DNA from: Gilvimarinus sp. 2_MG-2023
GTDB taxonomy: Bacteria; Pseudomonadota; Gammaproteobacteria; Pseudomonadales; Cellvibrionaceae
Reading direction: 5' to 3'
Assembly: GCF_030547685.1 (NCBI RefSeq)
Contig: NZ_JAUOQM010000022.1
Coordinates: 457 to 51,623, forward strand
DNA: 51,167 nucleotides
Shown: one piece after another, positions 7,828-17,327 of the stretch
Layout of the letters: each line of letters opens with the position of its first letter
Numbering within the stretch: position 1 is the stretch's first letter
Program-made: the position numbers and the translations under genes
The notes under the pieces: model-generated
What the model was told of the DNA's origin: nothing
The model's input: the letters and a program-made list of their open reading frames with translations, nothing else
Database searches by the model: none

Positions 7828-9309
7828 TCAGCCGGCTCGCTTGGCTTCGGGCAGATTAAAACTAAAACTGGCGCCTTCACCTTCTGTGGATACCACAGAT
7901 ATACGGCATTGATGCAAATCTAAAATACGCTTCACAATAGCCAGGCCCAGTCCGGTACCCTTTTCAGAGCCCATTAAGGTATGGCGACTGCGAAAGTAGC
8001 GGTCAAATATTTTGGGAATATCACAAGAGGGCATACCCACGCCATTGTCGGCCACCTCAACTTTCACACCATCGGGGCTATCGCCTATTGCAATATCGAC
8101 TCGCCCCCCTGATGGGGTATAGTTTAAAGCGTTGTCGATTAGATTTTCTAACACACGCTCGATCAACCCAATGTCTGCATTGACCACATTGGCTTGGTTA
8201 GGAAGTTGGGCGCGCAAACTGATTTGTTTTTTTTCGGCTTTAAGTTCGTACTTTTGAATAATATCCTGCAACAATTCGGTCAGTGAAAAATCCTCTTTCA
8301 CAATCTCAGTTTTTCCTGCATCCAACTTCCCGAGCTCAAACAAATCTTGCACTAAACGGGTTAACCGTTTGCTATGGCTAAAGGCTACCTTCAGGTATTT
8401 CTCACGATCTTGCTCAGACAATGTATTCTTGCGCACAAGCAAGGTTTCCAGATAACCCTGCATAGAAGCCAAAGGAGTGCGTAAATCATGTGACACATTC
8501 GACACCAGTTCACGCCGGAGGTTATCGGTTTTAGACAAGGCTTCTATTTGCTCGATAATGCGCTGCTGCATTTGAGAAAAAGACTGTTGAATTACCCAAA
8601 TTTCGTTTCCAGACTGAGAGCCTTTATCGATATCATCTTGCAGGATTTCGCGCTGAAATTTTTGCATGTCGTGGGCTAATCGTCTTAATGGTTTGGTCAT
8701 AAAAGAGAAGAATATTATCGCTGTTATCAAAGCAAATAGACTTATCGCCAACAGCCCTGCCGCACTCAACCGGTAGACATAACTATCTCCCAGAGAATCC
8801 CGCATTTTTTGATATTTTTCTCCACCTAAAACCACATATAAATAACCTGCTTTCTGGCCGTTATCGTCGACGGGCCACGCGGAGAACACCACATCCCGCT
8901 TTCCGCTTCTCGGGTTTGTACCAAACACGGCGGCGGGATTATTCGTGTTTAACCACGCATCTATAGGCGCCACATCGACAATTTTATGGTTTACTTCAGA
9001 CTCTTCCACCGCGTGCGAGATAATCTGCCCATCTCGATCCAGCAAGTACACTTCAACAATAGGATTCACCACCATAACTAAATCAGCAAGCTCGTTCATG
9101 GCTTTACGATTGACGGCTCCATCGACAATAAGCGGGCTTCTCCCGGCAATATACATTCCCAAGCTTTTGTTGAGATTTTGTGTGACTTCTTGGTAGTAGC
9201 GGTTTGTGCTCCAATTGACTAGTACCAGATAACCGACACAAATCACCACAAACAAAAGTAGAAGAACAAACGATAGGCGAGCATTGAGCGATGTAAATGT
9301 TATCTTCAC
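7828..9309 (-). CDS. membrane sensor histidine kinase
   Basis: A 493-residue kinase. Two membrane helices (about residues 13-32 and 182-204) flank a periplasmic sensor domain of about 150 residues. A HAMP-like linker follows, then a HisKA domain with VSNVSHDLRTPLAS (phospho-accepting His near 274) and an HATPase domain with N-, G1- and G2-type boxes (LIDNALNYTP, VADNGVGMP, GTGLGLAIVKR). The GTG at 9309 is chosen because it overlaps the regulator stop as GTGA; the in-frame ATG upstream would run deep into that gene. It should autophosphorylate on a periplasmic cue and pass the phosphate to the OmpR-type partner. Two Spondin-domain genes precede the pair and are candidates for what is sensed or controlled. 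Confidence 0.92.
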   Translation of the reverse strand: MKITFTSLNARLSFVLLLLFVVICVGYLVLVNWSTNRYYQEVTQNLNKSLGMYIAGRSPLIVDGAVNRKAMNELADLVMVVNPIVEVYLLDRDGQIISHAVEESEVNHKIVDVAPIDAWLNTNNPAAVFGTNPRSGKRDVVFSAWPVDDNGQKAGYLYVVLGGEKYQKMRDSLGDSYVYRLSAAGLLAISLFALITAIIFFSFMTKPLRRLAHDMQKFQREILQDDIDKGSQSGNEIWVIQQSFSQMQQRIIEQIEALSKTDNLRRELVSNVSHDLRTPLASMQGYLETLLVRKNTLSEQDREKYLKVAFSHSKRLTRLVQDLFELGKLDAGKTEIVKEDFSLTELLQDIIQKYELKAEKKQISLRAQLPNQANVVNADIGLIERVLENLIDNALNYTPSGGRVDIAIGDSPDGVKVEVADNGVGMPSCDIPKIFDRYFRSRHTLMGSEKGTGLGLAIVKRILDLHQCRISVVSTEGEGASFSFNLPEAKRAG

Positions 9310-10073
9310 GATAGATTGTCCAGTTCGTCGGCCGAGCAAAATTTGTAACCCACACCCCACACTGTTTTAATAAACACATAGTCCGGATCTACTTTTTCCA
9401 GCTTGCTGCGCAACCGGTTTATATGACTGTTCACAGTATGCTCGTAACCTTCGTGACCGTACCCCCATACATGATCCAGCAATTCAGTGCGCCGGAAAAC
9501 ACGGCCTGGATTTTCAGCAAAGTACCAAAGCAAATCAAACTCTTTAGCCGTAAGGTCAAGCGCCTTACCGCCAATCGATACTTCGCGGGAGATTTTGTCG
9601 AGCGTTAAATTGCGTATTTCTAAATATTGACCTGCGCCATCGTCTACAACCAACTCTGAGCGGCGCAGCAATGCTTTAACTCTTGCCATCAATTCCAGCG
9701 TACTGAACGGCTTTGTTAGGTAGTCATCAGCCCCTAACTCTAAACCAAGAACTCGATCCAATTCCGTCGAACGAGAGGTAAGCATAAGCACGGGGACATT
9801 GTTACCATCGGCTCGGATCGAGCGACAAATATCTAACCCATCCACACCAGGCAGCATTAAATCCAGAACCACAACATCCCAGGTTTGACTTGCAATCAAC
9901 GTCAGCGCTTCATCGCCACGACCACAAATTTCGACTTCAGCATCAAGCTCTTTTAAATGCAGTCGAATTAACTCAGCTAAATCCTGCTCATCTTCCACGA
10001 CCAAAAAGCGTCTTTTTTTGCGGTGTTTTGGGAGGGCGTGGTTCACGTGGGCCAAATGAATGCGATTTGACAT
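9306..10073 (-). CDS. OmpR-family response regulator
   Basis: A 255-residue regulator. A basic N-terminal extension of about 22 residues precedes the receiver domain, which has an acidic pocket at EDEQD, phospho-acceptor Asp71 in VVVLDLMLPG, Thr/Ser in LMLTSRS and Lys in LTKPF. The C-terminal winged helix ends with HVWGYGHEGYEHTVNSHINR and VWGVGYKF, as usual for the OmpR/PhoB class. It overlaps the kinase gene by 4 nt and follows the second Spondin gene by 56 nt, so sensor, regulator and secreted proteins probably share an operon. Its DNA targets are not visible. Confidence 0.93.
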   Translation of the reverse strand: MSNRIHLAHVNHALPKHRKKRRFLVVEDEQDLAELIRLHLKELDAEVEICGRGDEALTLIASQTWDVVVLDLMLPGVDGLDICRSIRADGNNVPVLMLTSRSTELDRVLGLELGADDYLTKPFSTLELMARVKALLRRSELVVDDGAGQYLEIRNLTLDKISREVSIGGKALDLTAKEFDLLWYFAENPGRVFRRTELLDHVWGYGHEGYEHTVNSHINRLRSKLEKVDPDYVFIKTVWGVGYKFCSADELDNLS

Positions 10074-10089
10074 TAAAACTCCGGGTGTC

Positions 10090-10112
10090 GGCCCGGCACA
10101 CAGTGCCGAGCC
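10090..10112 (-). other. intercistronic hairpin before the regulator gene
   Basis: GGCCCGGCAC and GTGCCGAGCC pair with one mismatch around a 3-nt loop, between the Spondin lipoprotein stop and the regulator start. With GGAG just before the regulator ATG, the hairpin could act as a partial terminator or processing site that keeps regulator levels below the secreted proteins. Confidence 0.5.
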
Positions 10113-10129
10113 TATAAGTTATATCAGTG

Positions 10130-10864
10130 TTACTCAATACGAGACACTTTAACGAGCATAACCGGATTATCCCAGCGGTGCTCTGCCTGTAACACTGACG
10201 TTTCCAACCCGTCAGCGGCAGTAATCACACCACTGTGCATCAGAACCTGATTTACAAAGTCGTCGCGCACTTCGCTGAAGCCCTCTTGCATTCCTCCGGC
10301 CGCAGCGGGACCAGGGATATGATCGGCGTGCTCCGTATTAGCCTCCGTCCCTGCATCATAGCTCAAACCTGTGAATGTTACGCTCTCGCCCACGTTTAAG
10401 CTCGCAATAGACTGACCATTGATCGCGGTGACAGCATCGTTGGTATTAACTAGCATGCTCACTACAGACACTTGCATGTCGAGCTCATCATCGCTGTCTG
10501 GACGCTCAAACTCCAGCGTAACACTCTCAGTGGTACCCGGGGTGAGAACACCTTCACCGCTCATAGTCGCAAGGGTCGTCTGATGCTCTGCAGCCATAGC
10601 CAGCAGTTGAGAATTGTCTCCACCTTCGGCAAGAACCTCAAGCTCGGTCGAGGCAGTGCTACCCACCGTCAGCAGCTCAAGCTCCGGGCCGTGAGACATC
10701 ACCGCAACCGGCGATAGTGGTTGTGCCGCCGTCATATTGGTGACATCCACTTCAAAAGTATAGTGAGTCAGTGTCGCTTCGGGCTGCGAATCATCATCAC
10801 TACCACAGGCCGATAACAAAACCGCCACGGCCATAAGTTGTGCTTTAAATATAAAGGATTTCAT
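10130..10864 (-). CDS. Spondin-type domain lipoprotein
   Basis: A 244-residue protein with a lipoprotein signal peptide (lipobox LLSAC, Cys near residue 20) and an acidic stretch after it (GSDDDSQPE). The rest matches the bacterial Spondin_N-type beta-sandwich: YTFEVDVTNMTAAQPLSPVA, then AEGGD, SYDAGTEANTE and HRWDNPVMLVKV at the end. It is a paralogue of the adjacent upstream gene, which lacks the lipobox. It is probably anchored to the outer membrane, facing the periplasm or surface. AGGGG lies just before the ATG, and the gene starts 8 nt after the previous stop. Function in bacteria is unknown. Confidence 0.85.
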   Translation of the reverse strand: MKSFIFKAQLMAVAVLLSACGSDDDSQPEATLTHYTFEVDVTNMTAAQPLSPVAVMSHGPELELLTVGSTASTELEVLAEGGDNSQLLAMAAEHQTTLATMSGEGVLTPGTTESVTLEFERPDSDDELDMQVSVVSMLVNTNDAVTAINGQSIASLNVGESVTFTGLSYDAGTEANTEHADHIPGPAAAGGMQEGFSEVRDDFVNQVLMHSGVITAADGLETSVLQAEHRWDNPVMLVKVSRIE

Positions 10865-10872
10865 GACGCCCC

Positions 10873-11571
10873 CTACTGAACCGTAATGGTGAGGTGAGCA
10901 ACAGGGTTTAACCAGCGATGCACACCAGCGTCAAGATCACTTGATCCGCCTTCGGCATTTGTATCCCCTAATACCCCACGGTGGATGTGAACGAACTCCT
11001 CTGCATTAGCCTCCACACCGGTTGCGTTATGACCAACCATTTCTTCCAATGGCGGTGGTACCGGCAAGCCCGGCTCCCCTGGCGCACCACTGCCACGCAA
11101 TTCATCATTCGCCTCGGTGCCCGCGTCATACGCGTTGAGCGTATAATGATAAACGCCTGTTTCAGTCGGCAACATTAGTGAATTCAAACCAACAAAACCG
11201 TCGTTAGACGGTACAATCATCCCCGCTAATGACAAATAAGTATTAGCGGTAGAGTCGGTATTCAGCACCACCTCCACACTATCACCCGCCATTAAAAGCC
11301 CTTCAGCCGGATTGTTAGAAATAGTCGCGCCCACCGACTCTAATGAAGTCACCAAACCACTAATGTCTCCACCTTCGGCCATAGCCTGCACAGCGGTAGA
11401 GGCCGACTCCCCGACCATAAACAAAGAGTCACTACCAGAATGAGCAGCCACCACCAAAGGGGCAAAAACTGAACCGCGGGTAAGGTTTTGAATGTCGATA
11501 GTATATTCGGCTGCCTGAGCACCGCTAGCGCTCAACAAAGCACCTGTAATAATTGAAGTTAACACTTTCAT
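10873..11571 (-). CDS. secreted Spondin-type domain protein
   Basis: A 232-residue protein with a cleavable signal peptide (MKVLTSIITGALLSASGAQA). It has the same core as the next gene: EYTIDIQNLTRGSVFAPLVV, AEGGD, NAYDAGTEANDE, a Pro-rich loop (PGLPVPPPLEEM) and the closing HRWLNPVAHLTITV. It is first in the probable operon of Spondin - Spondin lipoprotein - regulator - kinase. A GGGAGAG site precedes the ATG. The Spondin_N fold is known from animal matrix proteins and from many marine bacteria; the bacterial role is not established. A secreted partner of the lipoprotein is a reasonable guess. Confidence 0.85.
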   Translation of the reverse strand: MKVLTSIITGALLSASGAQAAEYTIDIQNLTRGSVFAPLVVAAHSGSDSLFMVGESASTAVQAMAEGGDISGLVTSLESVGATISNNPAEGLLMAGDSVEVVLNTDSTANTYLSLAGMIVPSNDGFVGLNSLMLPTETGVYHYTLNAYDAGTEANDELRGSGAPGEPGLPVPPPLEEMVGHNATGVEANAEEFVHIHRGVLGDTNAEGGSSDLDAGVHRWLNPVAHLTITVQ

Positions 11572-11694
11572 TAGGACTCTCCCTTAGCATCGTTAGATAA
11601 ACGACTGAATCAACGAGTCACCATTGTGTCCTGTAGCCATTGGGGGATTCCTCACGAAAGTATCACAAGAAGTTCATTTTTTAAGTCAAATTGA

Positions 11695-11734
11695 AATTGG
11701 GGAATTGGGGAATTGGGGAATTGGGGAATTGGGG
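11695..11734 (+). repeat. five tandem AATTGGGG octamers
   Basis: Five exact head-to-tail copies of AATTGGGG give five G4 runs spaced by four bases, which fits the pattern for an intramolecular G-quadruplex on the plus strand. The last copy merges with the GGGGTCAG start of a REP-like palindrome. Confidence 0.85.
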
Positions 11735-11790
11735 TCAGATGAGAATGGCACTTACTTAAGCTTTTTGGGGTGGCCATTCTTCCTGACCCC
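11731..11790. repeat. REP-like imperfect palindrome with GGGGTCAG ends
   Basis: GGGGTCAGATGAGAATGGC is mirrored by GGCCATTCTTCCTGACCCC across a 22-nt centre. The same GGGGTCAG...CTGACCC termini recur at 48409-48459 and, decayed, near 48824. RAYT-type transposase remnants occur in this window, so these are plausibly RAYT-related palindromes. Confidence 0.65.
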
Positions 11791-11802
11791 ATTTAATTGC
11801 AG

Positions 11803-11831
11803 TAAAACGGGCCCGCAACCACGGCGGGCCC
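11803..11831 (-). terminator. terminator of the LamG-like lipoprotein gene
   Basis: On the minus strand GGGCCCGC, a 7-nt loop and GCGGGCCC are followed by GTTTTAC. It begins 8 nt after the stop codon of the gene at 11839. Confidence 0.7.
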
Positions 11832-11838
11832 TGCAAGT

Positions 11839-12672
11839 CTAAGGAGTCATGAAAACTGGCGCCCCCATAACAGTGCCATGATGGTTGCCCAGAGCGTCGC
11901 GGCCATCTTCATTGAGTGGCCAAACGGCTATAAGCCCTTCTTGAGGTTCGGTTATGGCAAGATCCCAGGCGGCGGCTATCTGCACCTCTGAACGGACCAG
12001 CCCCCACAAACGAATCTCAGATAACGCAATAAACCCAACGTTATCCCCAAAATCTACATCGCTGCCAATCCGCAACGCAAGGTCATTGGCTATCAAGTCC
12101 CCCGGGGCTTCAACTTCATCCATTAGCGCACCATTGAGATAGAAACGTACAATACTATTGTCCGACGTTACCGCCCAGTGAGTCCACTTATCCAGCTCAA
12201 AACCAAACGAGGCATCAACGTTGATTGCATCGCCAGGATAAAAGCGAAATTTGGTACAAACACCTAGCCAGTAGCTCGAGGTCCATTGTTTTCCGATAAT
12301 GTTGGCGCAACTTACGTCAAAGGAATCTACCCTGATCCAACCTTCGATCGTAATGCCTTCGGTGGGGTTTAGATCGGCATGATGAGGGATCTCAATGTAA
12401 TCATCGTTAACGCCCTCCAGCAGCATAAAGCCATCAGCTACAGGGGCGGGAACAGTTTCTGCAGAACTTGAACTTGAACTTGAACTTGAACTTGAACTGG
12501 AACTTGAACTGGAACTGGAACTAACGCTAGACTCAGAAGATGCTTCGCTGCTAGAGCTAGAAACTGATGAGGTTACACTGGACGACGAAGCTGACGAATC
12601 TGATCCGCCACCACAGCCGCTTATTAATACACTAAACAACAGCACAAACATGAGTAAGGTGGTATTTTTCAT
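11839..12672 (-). CDS. LamG-like lipoprotein with poly-serine linker
   Basis: A 277-residue protein. The signal peptide ends in lipobox LISGC (Cys at 20), followed by GGGS and a serine-rich linker of about 50 residues that includes an unbroken poly-Ser run. The C-terminal 200 residues form a concanavalin/LamG-like jellyroll: DYIEIPHHADLNPTEGITIE, then IIGKQWTSSYWLGV, WTHWAVTSDNSIVRFYLNG and LSEIRLWGLVRSEVQI. Such domains bind sugars or proteins. Poly-Ser linkers are characteristic of Cellvibrio-type degraders, where they tether surface domains. A GGGAG site precedes the ATG. Ligand unknown. Confidence 0.85.
   Translation of the reverse strand: MKNTTLLMFVLLFSVLISGCGGGSDSSASSSSVTSSVSSSSSEASSESSVSSSSSSSSSSSSSSSSSSSSAETVPAPVADGFMLLEGVNDDYIEIPHHADLNPTEGITIEGWIRVDSFDVSCANIIGKQWTSSYWLGVCTKFRFYPGDAINVDASFGFELDKWTHWAVTSDNSIVRFYLNGALMDEVEAPGDLIANDLALRIGSDVDFGDNVGFIALSEIRLWGLVRSEVQIAAAWDLAITEPQEGLIAVWPLNEDGRDALGNHHGTVMGAPVFMTP
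12464..12522 (-). repeat. hexanucleotide microsatellite encoding poly-Ser
   Basis: About ten copies of GAACTT/GAACTG (AAGTTC or CAGTTC in the coding direction, read as Ser-Ser) encode the uninterrupted serine run of the lipoprotein. A change of one unit alters linker length by two residues without shifting frame. Confidence 0.8.
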
Positions 12673-12928
12673 GGCCTAATCTCCCTAATATATTTCCCAA
12701 CATATTCCGATTCCACATAACACCCTAATACAGTGCAAACCGGGGACAGTAGGCGAAAACTATGAAACCACCCAGCTTTATGTTATTCGCAATCCCCGTT
12801 AAACGCTAGTTTTTATCCAACATAGCATTTAGGCGCCAAACACAAGCGACCTGTTGTGATTGAACTCTATTTTTCGGCTTGGCAAGGAGCGACTCCAGTG
12901 TATTGTACGTGAGCAATTTTGAGCGCGT
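12673..12928. other. intergenic region before the RAYT remnant
   Basis: No gene is seen. It contains an imperfect palindrome (AACCGGGGACAG... around 12739 facing ...GCAATCCCCGTT around 12802), in a style common for RAYT-associated repeats. Confidence 0.45.
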
Positions 12929-13117
12929 ATGTGGAAGTGTTATTTAGAGCCACAATTAATTCGTCATCATGTAGATTCTGAGCTGACCGATAAAATCCGA
13001 CAATCAGTGAATAAAAGATTGGTACTAGGCAATGATCGCTTTAAAGACGAAGTCGAACAACTGACAGGCCAAAGAACTCGCCCTGCAAAACAGGAGCGAC
13101 CGGCGATAGAATCCTGA
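12929..13117 (+). pseudogene. C-terminal remnant of a RAYT-type transposase
   Basis: A 62-codon open fragment whose end reads LVLGNDRFKDEVEQLTGQRT followed by RPAKQERP. This is the typical C-terminus of REP-associated tyrosine transposases (IS200-like Y1 family). The catalytic HUH part is absent upstream, so it cannot transpose. A more decayed sister copy lies at 6300-6473. It ends about 30 bp before the leader-distal end of the CRISPR array. Confidence 0.7.
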
Positions 13118-13147
13118 TCCCTGCGCCAAAAGTTTCATCTGACACCA

Positions 13148-16044
13148 TTTAATTCACTCGCGCCTGCGGGGAACGGTTAGCTGGTCGCGTTTCGGCTGAA
13201 TGCTGTAGCGGTTAATCCCCGTGCCTGCGGGGAACGGTGATGAAATGCAACTCGCTATTACTGACGCCCCGGTTAATCCCCGCGCCTGCGGGGAACGGCG
13301 GTCCAGCTTATATCCGCGCTGTTTGGCGTGCGGTTAATCCCCGCGCCTGCGGGGAACGGCAATAACTACCCCCTCAACCTATGTGGCTATCCGGTTAATC
13401 CCCGCGCCTGCGGGGAACGGCGTTTTTAAATCCCGTAATGCCCGATTAAATGCGGTTAATCCCCGCGCCTGCGGGGAACGGCACGGTGGGAGGAAGTAGG
13501 CCATTTCCCAAACCGGTTAATCCCCGCGCCTGCGGGGAACGGCTGGTCGAAACCGCCCGAGGCCTCAATGACGGCGGTTAATCCCCGCGCCTGCGGGGAA
13601 CGGACAACCCAAAAGCCGCAAGAGATATACAAAACCGGTTAATCCCCGCGCCTGCGGGGAACGGCGCCTGAGCTTGACCCTCAGTTGGAATCTGACCGGT
13701 TAATCCCCGCGCCTGCGGGGAACGGCAAATACAGGGCCAGCCAGCCGGGGCGGCAGACGGTTAATCCCCGCGCCTGCGGGGAACGGTGAAAGCCGCTAAG
13801 GAATGCCGGGGCGGGTAACGGTTAATCCCCGCGCCTGCGGGGAACGGTAGATGATCCAGAGTCGAACCCTGCAAACAAACGGTTAATCCCCGCGCCTGCG
13901 GGGAACGGCTTCGACGCCCTCGGTTTGTCTGCCGTCTACGCGGTTAATCCCCGCGCCTGCGGGGAACGGATGAGCGGCAATAACTCGAGTTTCAATCTCT
14001 CCGGTTAATCCCCGCGCCTGCGGGGAACGGATAGGCGCTGTTATTGTGAGCGAGGCCGTACGCGGTTAATCCCCGCGCCTGCGGGGAACGGGTCTTTTTC
14101 GCGAGCCGCCACGGCTTCAAACTCGGTTAATCCCCGCGCCTGCGGGGAACGGATAAGATCGGTGGTGATAACAGAGAAGCCACCCGGTTAATCCCCGCGC
14201 CTGCGGGGAACGGCAGTATTACCCGTGCCCGGCTTTTGGGTATCTCGGTTAATCCCCGCGCCTGCGGGGAACGGATCATCACAACAATATACAGCGCCTG
14301 AACGTTCGGTTAATCCCCGCGCCTGCGGGGAACGGTTCTGATCGTTGTTCTAGTCGCCTTCTTTATGCGGTTAATCCCCGCGCCTGCGGGGAACGGCAAA
14401 CAGATGAGCCCGCGACGTACACGATCCACGGTTAATCCCCGCGCCTGCGGGGAACGGCTGGCTAATTTAACCGGTGTTTCACCGGATCGCGGTTAATCCC
14501 CGCGCCTGCGGGGAACGGGAGTAGCTTGATGTACCACTCCCGCATCTGCGCGGTTAATCCCCGCGCCTGCGGGGAACGGACAAAGTTCTTTAGGCTGTCT
14601 AGCGATAATATCGGTTAATCCCCGCGCCTGCGGGGAACGGCAGGTGCCATGGCCGAAGGTGGTTTAAGTGGCCGGTTAATCCCCGCGCCTGCGGGGAACG
14701 GAAAGGCGGGCCTCCCACCCGCTCGGATCACATCGGTTAATCCCCGCGCCTGCGGGGAACGGACACATCTAAGGCATTTTTGTAGTGTTTCTCACGGTTA
14801 ATCCCCGCGCCTGCGGGGAACGGGGCAAGCTCTTCTAACACCTCCACCAATTCATCGGTTAATCCCCGCGCCTGCGGGGAACGGGAACATGCTCGCGGTG
14901 ATTGCTCCGGTGCGAGCGGTTAATCCCCGCGCCTGCGGGGAACGGATGATTTCCGCTGTGCGCTCAAAGGCGTCACACGGTTAATCCCCGCGCCTGCGGG
15001 GAACGGTGCTATCACGGTGCTGACCACGGTTAGCGGTGCGGTTAATCCCCGCGCCTGCGGGGAACGGAATCTCAAGTTGTTCGTCGGTCATGCTATACGC
15101 GGTTAATCCCCGCGCCTGCGGGGAACGGCCTGTAACGCCACCGAGATTCTCGATTTTAACCGGTTAATCCCCGCGCCTGCGGGGAACGGGGCCGCTTCGG
15201 GATCGTCAATGAAGTCATCTGCGGTTAATCCCCGCGCCTGCGGGGAACGGGCTCGCCCGGCGATGGGGAAAAGTGCCCTTGGCGGTTAATCCCCGCGCCT
15301 GCGGGGAACGGGTGCTCAACTACTTGATTTGCGTTACTCATACCGGTTAATCCCCGCGCCTGCGGGGAACGGTCGTAAAGCTTGGGTAGCGCGTGAACAA
15401 TCACCGGTTAATCCCCGCGCCTGCGGGGAACGGCAGCGTTAATTGCATTTTTCTGTCTCCGGTCGCGGTTAATCCCCGCGCCTGCGGGGAACGGCTGAGC
15501 CAACTCCAAAGCCTGCTGAATCTGAGCGGTTAATCCCCGCGCCTGCGGGGAACGGGCATGGGTTGATGCTAGCGGAGGGAATGCCTCTCGGTTAATCCCC
15601 GCGCCTGCGGGGAACGGGTCCTGACGCTTCCAGCCCCAATCAACGCACTCGGTTAATCCCCGCGCCTGCGGGGAACGGCGGCCCTGGATCCATTGCTCTA
15701 GGTGTTCGCGCGGTTAATCCCCGCGCCTGCGGGGAACGGATCAATTAGCGCGCTGAACAAGTCGTTGGGCTCGGTTAATCCCCGCGCCTGCGGGGAACGG
15801 GCCCCCAAAGTAATGCCAATCAAGAGCGATACCGGTTAATCCCCGCGCCTGCGGGGAACGGACATGGCCTTCTTTATATATCCGCTCTTCACACGGTTAA
15901 TCCCCGCGCCTGCGGGGAACGGCGTTTTCCAGACACGCAGACTTCGACGATCCACGGTTAATCCCCGCGCCTGCGGGGAACGGTTTGCTCCCCGCGTGGT
16001 AAAAATGCCCAGCATCGGTTAATCCCCGCGCCTGCGGGGAACGG
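13148..16044 (-). CRISPR. type I-E CRISPR array, 48 repeats and 47 spacers
   Basis: The 29-bp repeat (plus strand CGGTTAATCCCCGCGCCTGC then GGGGAACGG) alternates with unique spacers. Repeats start at 13209 and every 61 bp; 46 spacers are 32 nt and one (15556-15588) is 33 nt. In crRNA sense, on the minus strand, the repeat reads CCGTTCCCCGC...GCGGGGATTAACCG, close to the E. coli type. The array therefore runs leftward from a leader beside cas2. The distal repeat (13148-13176) keeps only its leader-facing 18 bases and the next has one substitution, as expected for the oldest end. All other repeats look identical. Confidence 0.98.
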
Positions 16045-16101
16045 ACTAATTGTAAACACTTGTTTTTAAAGAGCAAATCTCATAGTGAAAATTCTACGGA
16101 T
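16045..16101 (-). promoter_or_regulatory. CRISPR leader
   Basis: The 57 bp between the cas2 stop and the first complete repeat are AT-rich. On the minus strand the segment just before the repeat is TTTAAAAACAAGTGTTTACAA. Its position between cas2 and the undamaged end of the array marks it as the leader carrying the array promoter and integration signals. The leader may extend into the cas2 3' end. Confidence 0.7.

Positions 16102-17319
<1,218 letters not shown>

Positions 17320-17327
<8 letters not shown>

Noticed and set aside
11624-11842. 72-codon plus-strand frame with a repeated GELGNWGI pattern
   Set aside because: The pattern is only the translation of the AATTGGGG octamer array and the adjoining palindrome.
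13148-16044. Self-targeting spacers against genes in this window
   Set aside because: No obvious match was noticed by eye, but this was not tested rigorously; a database and genome search is needed.
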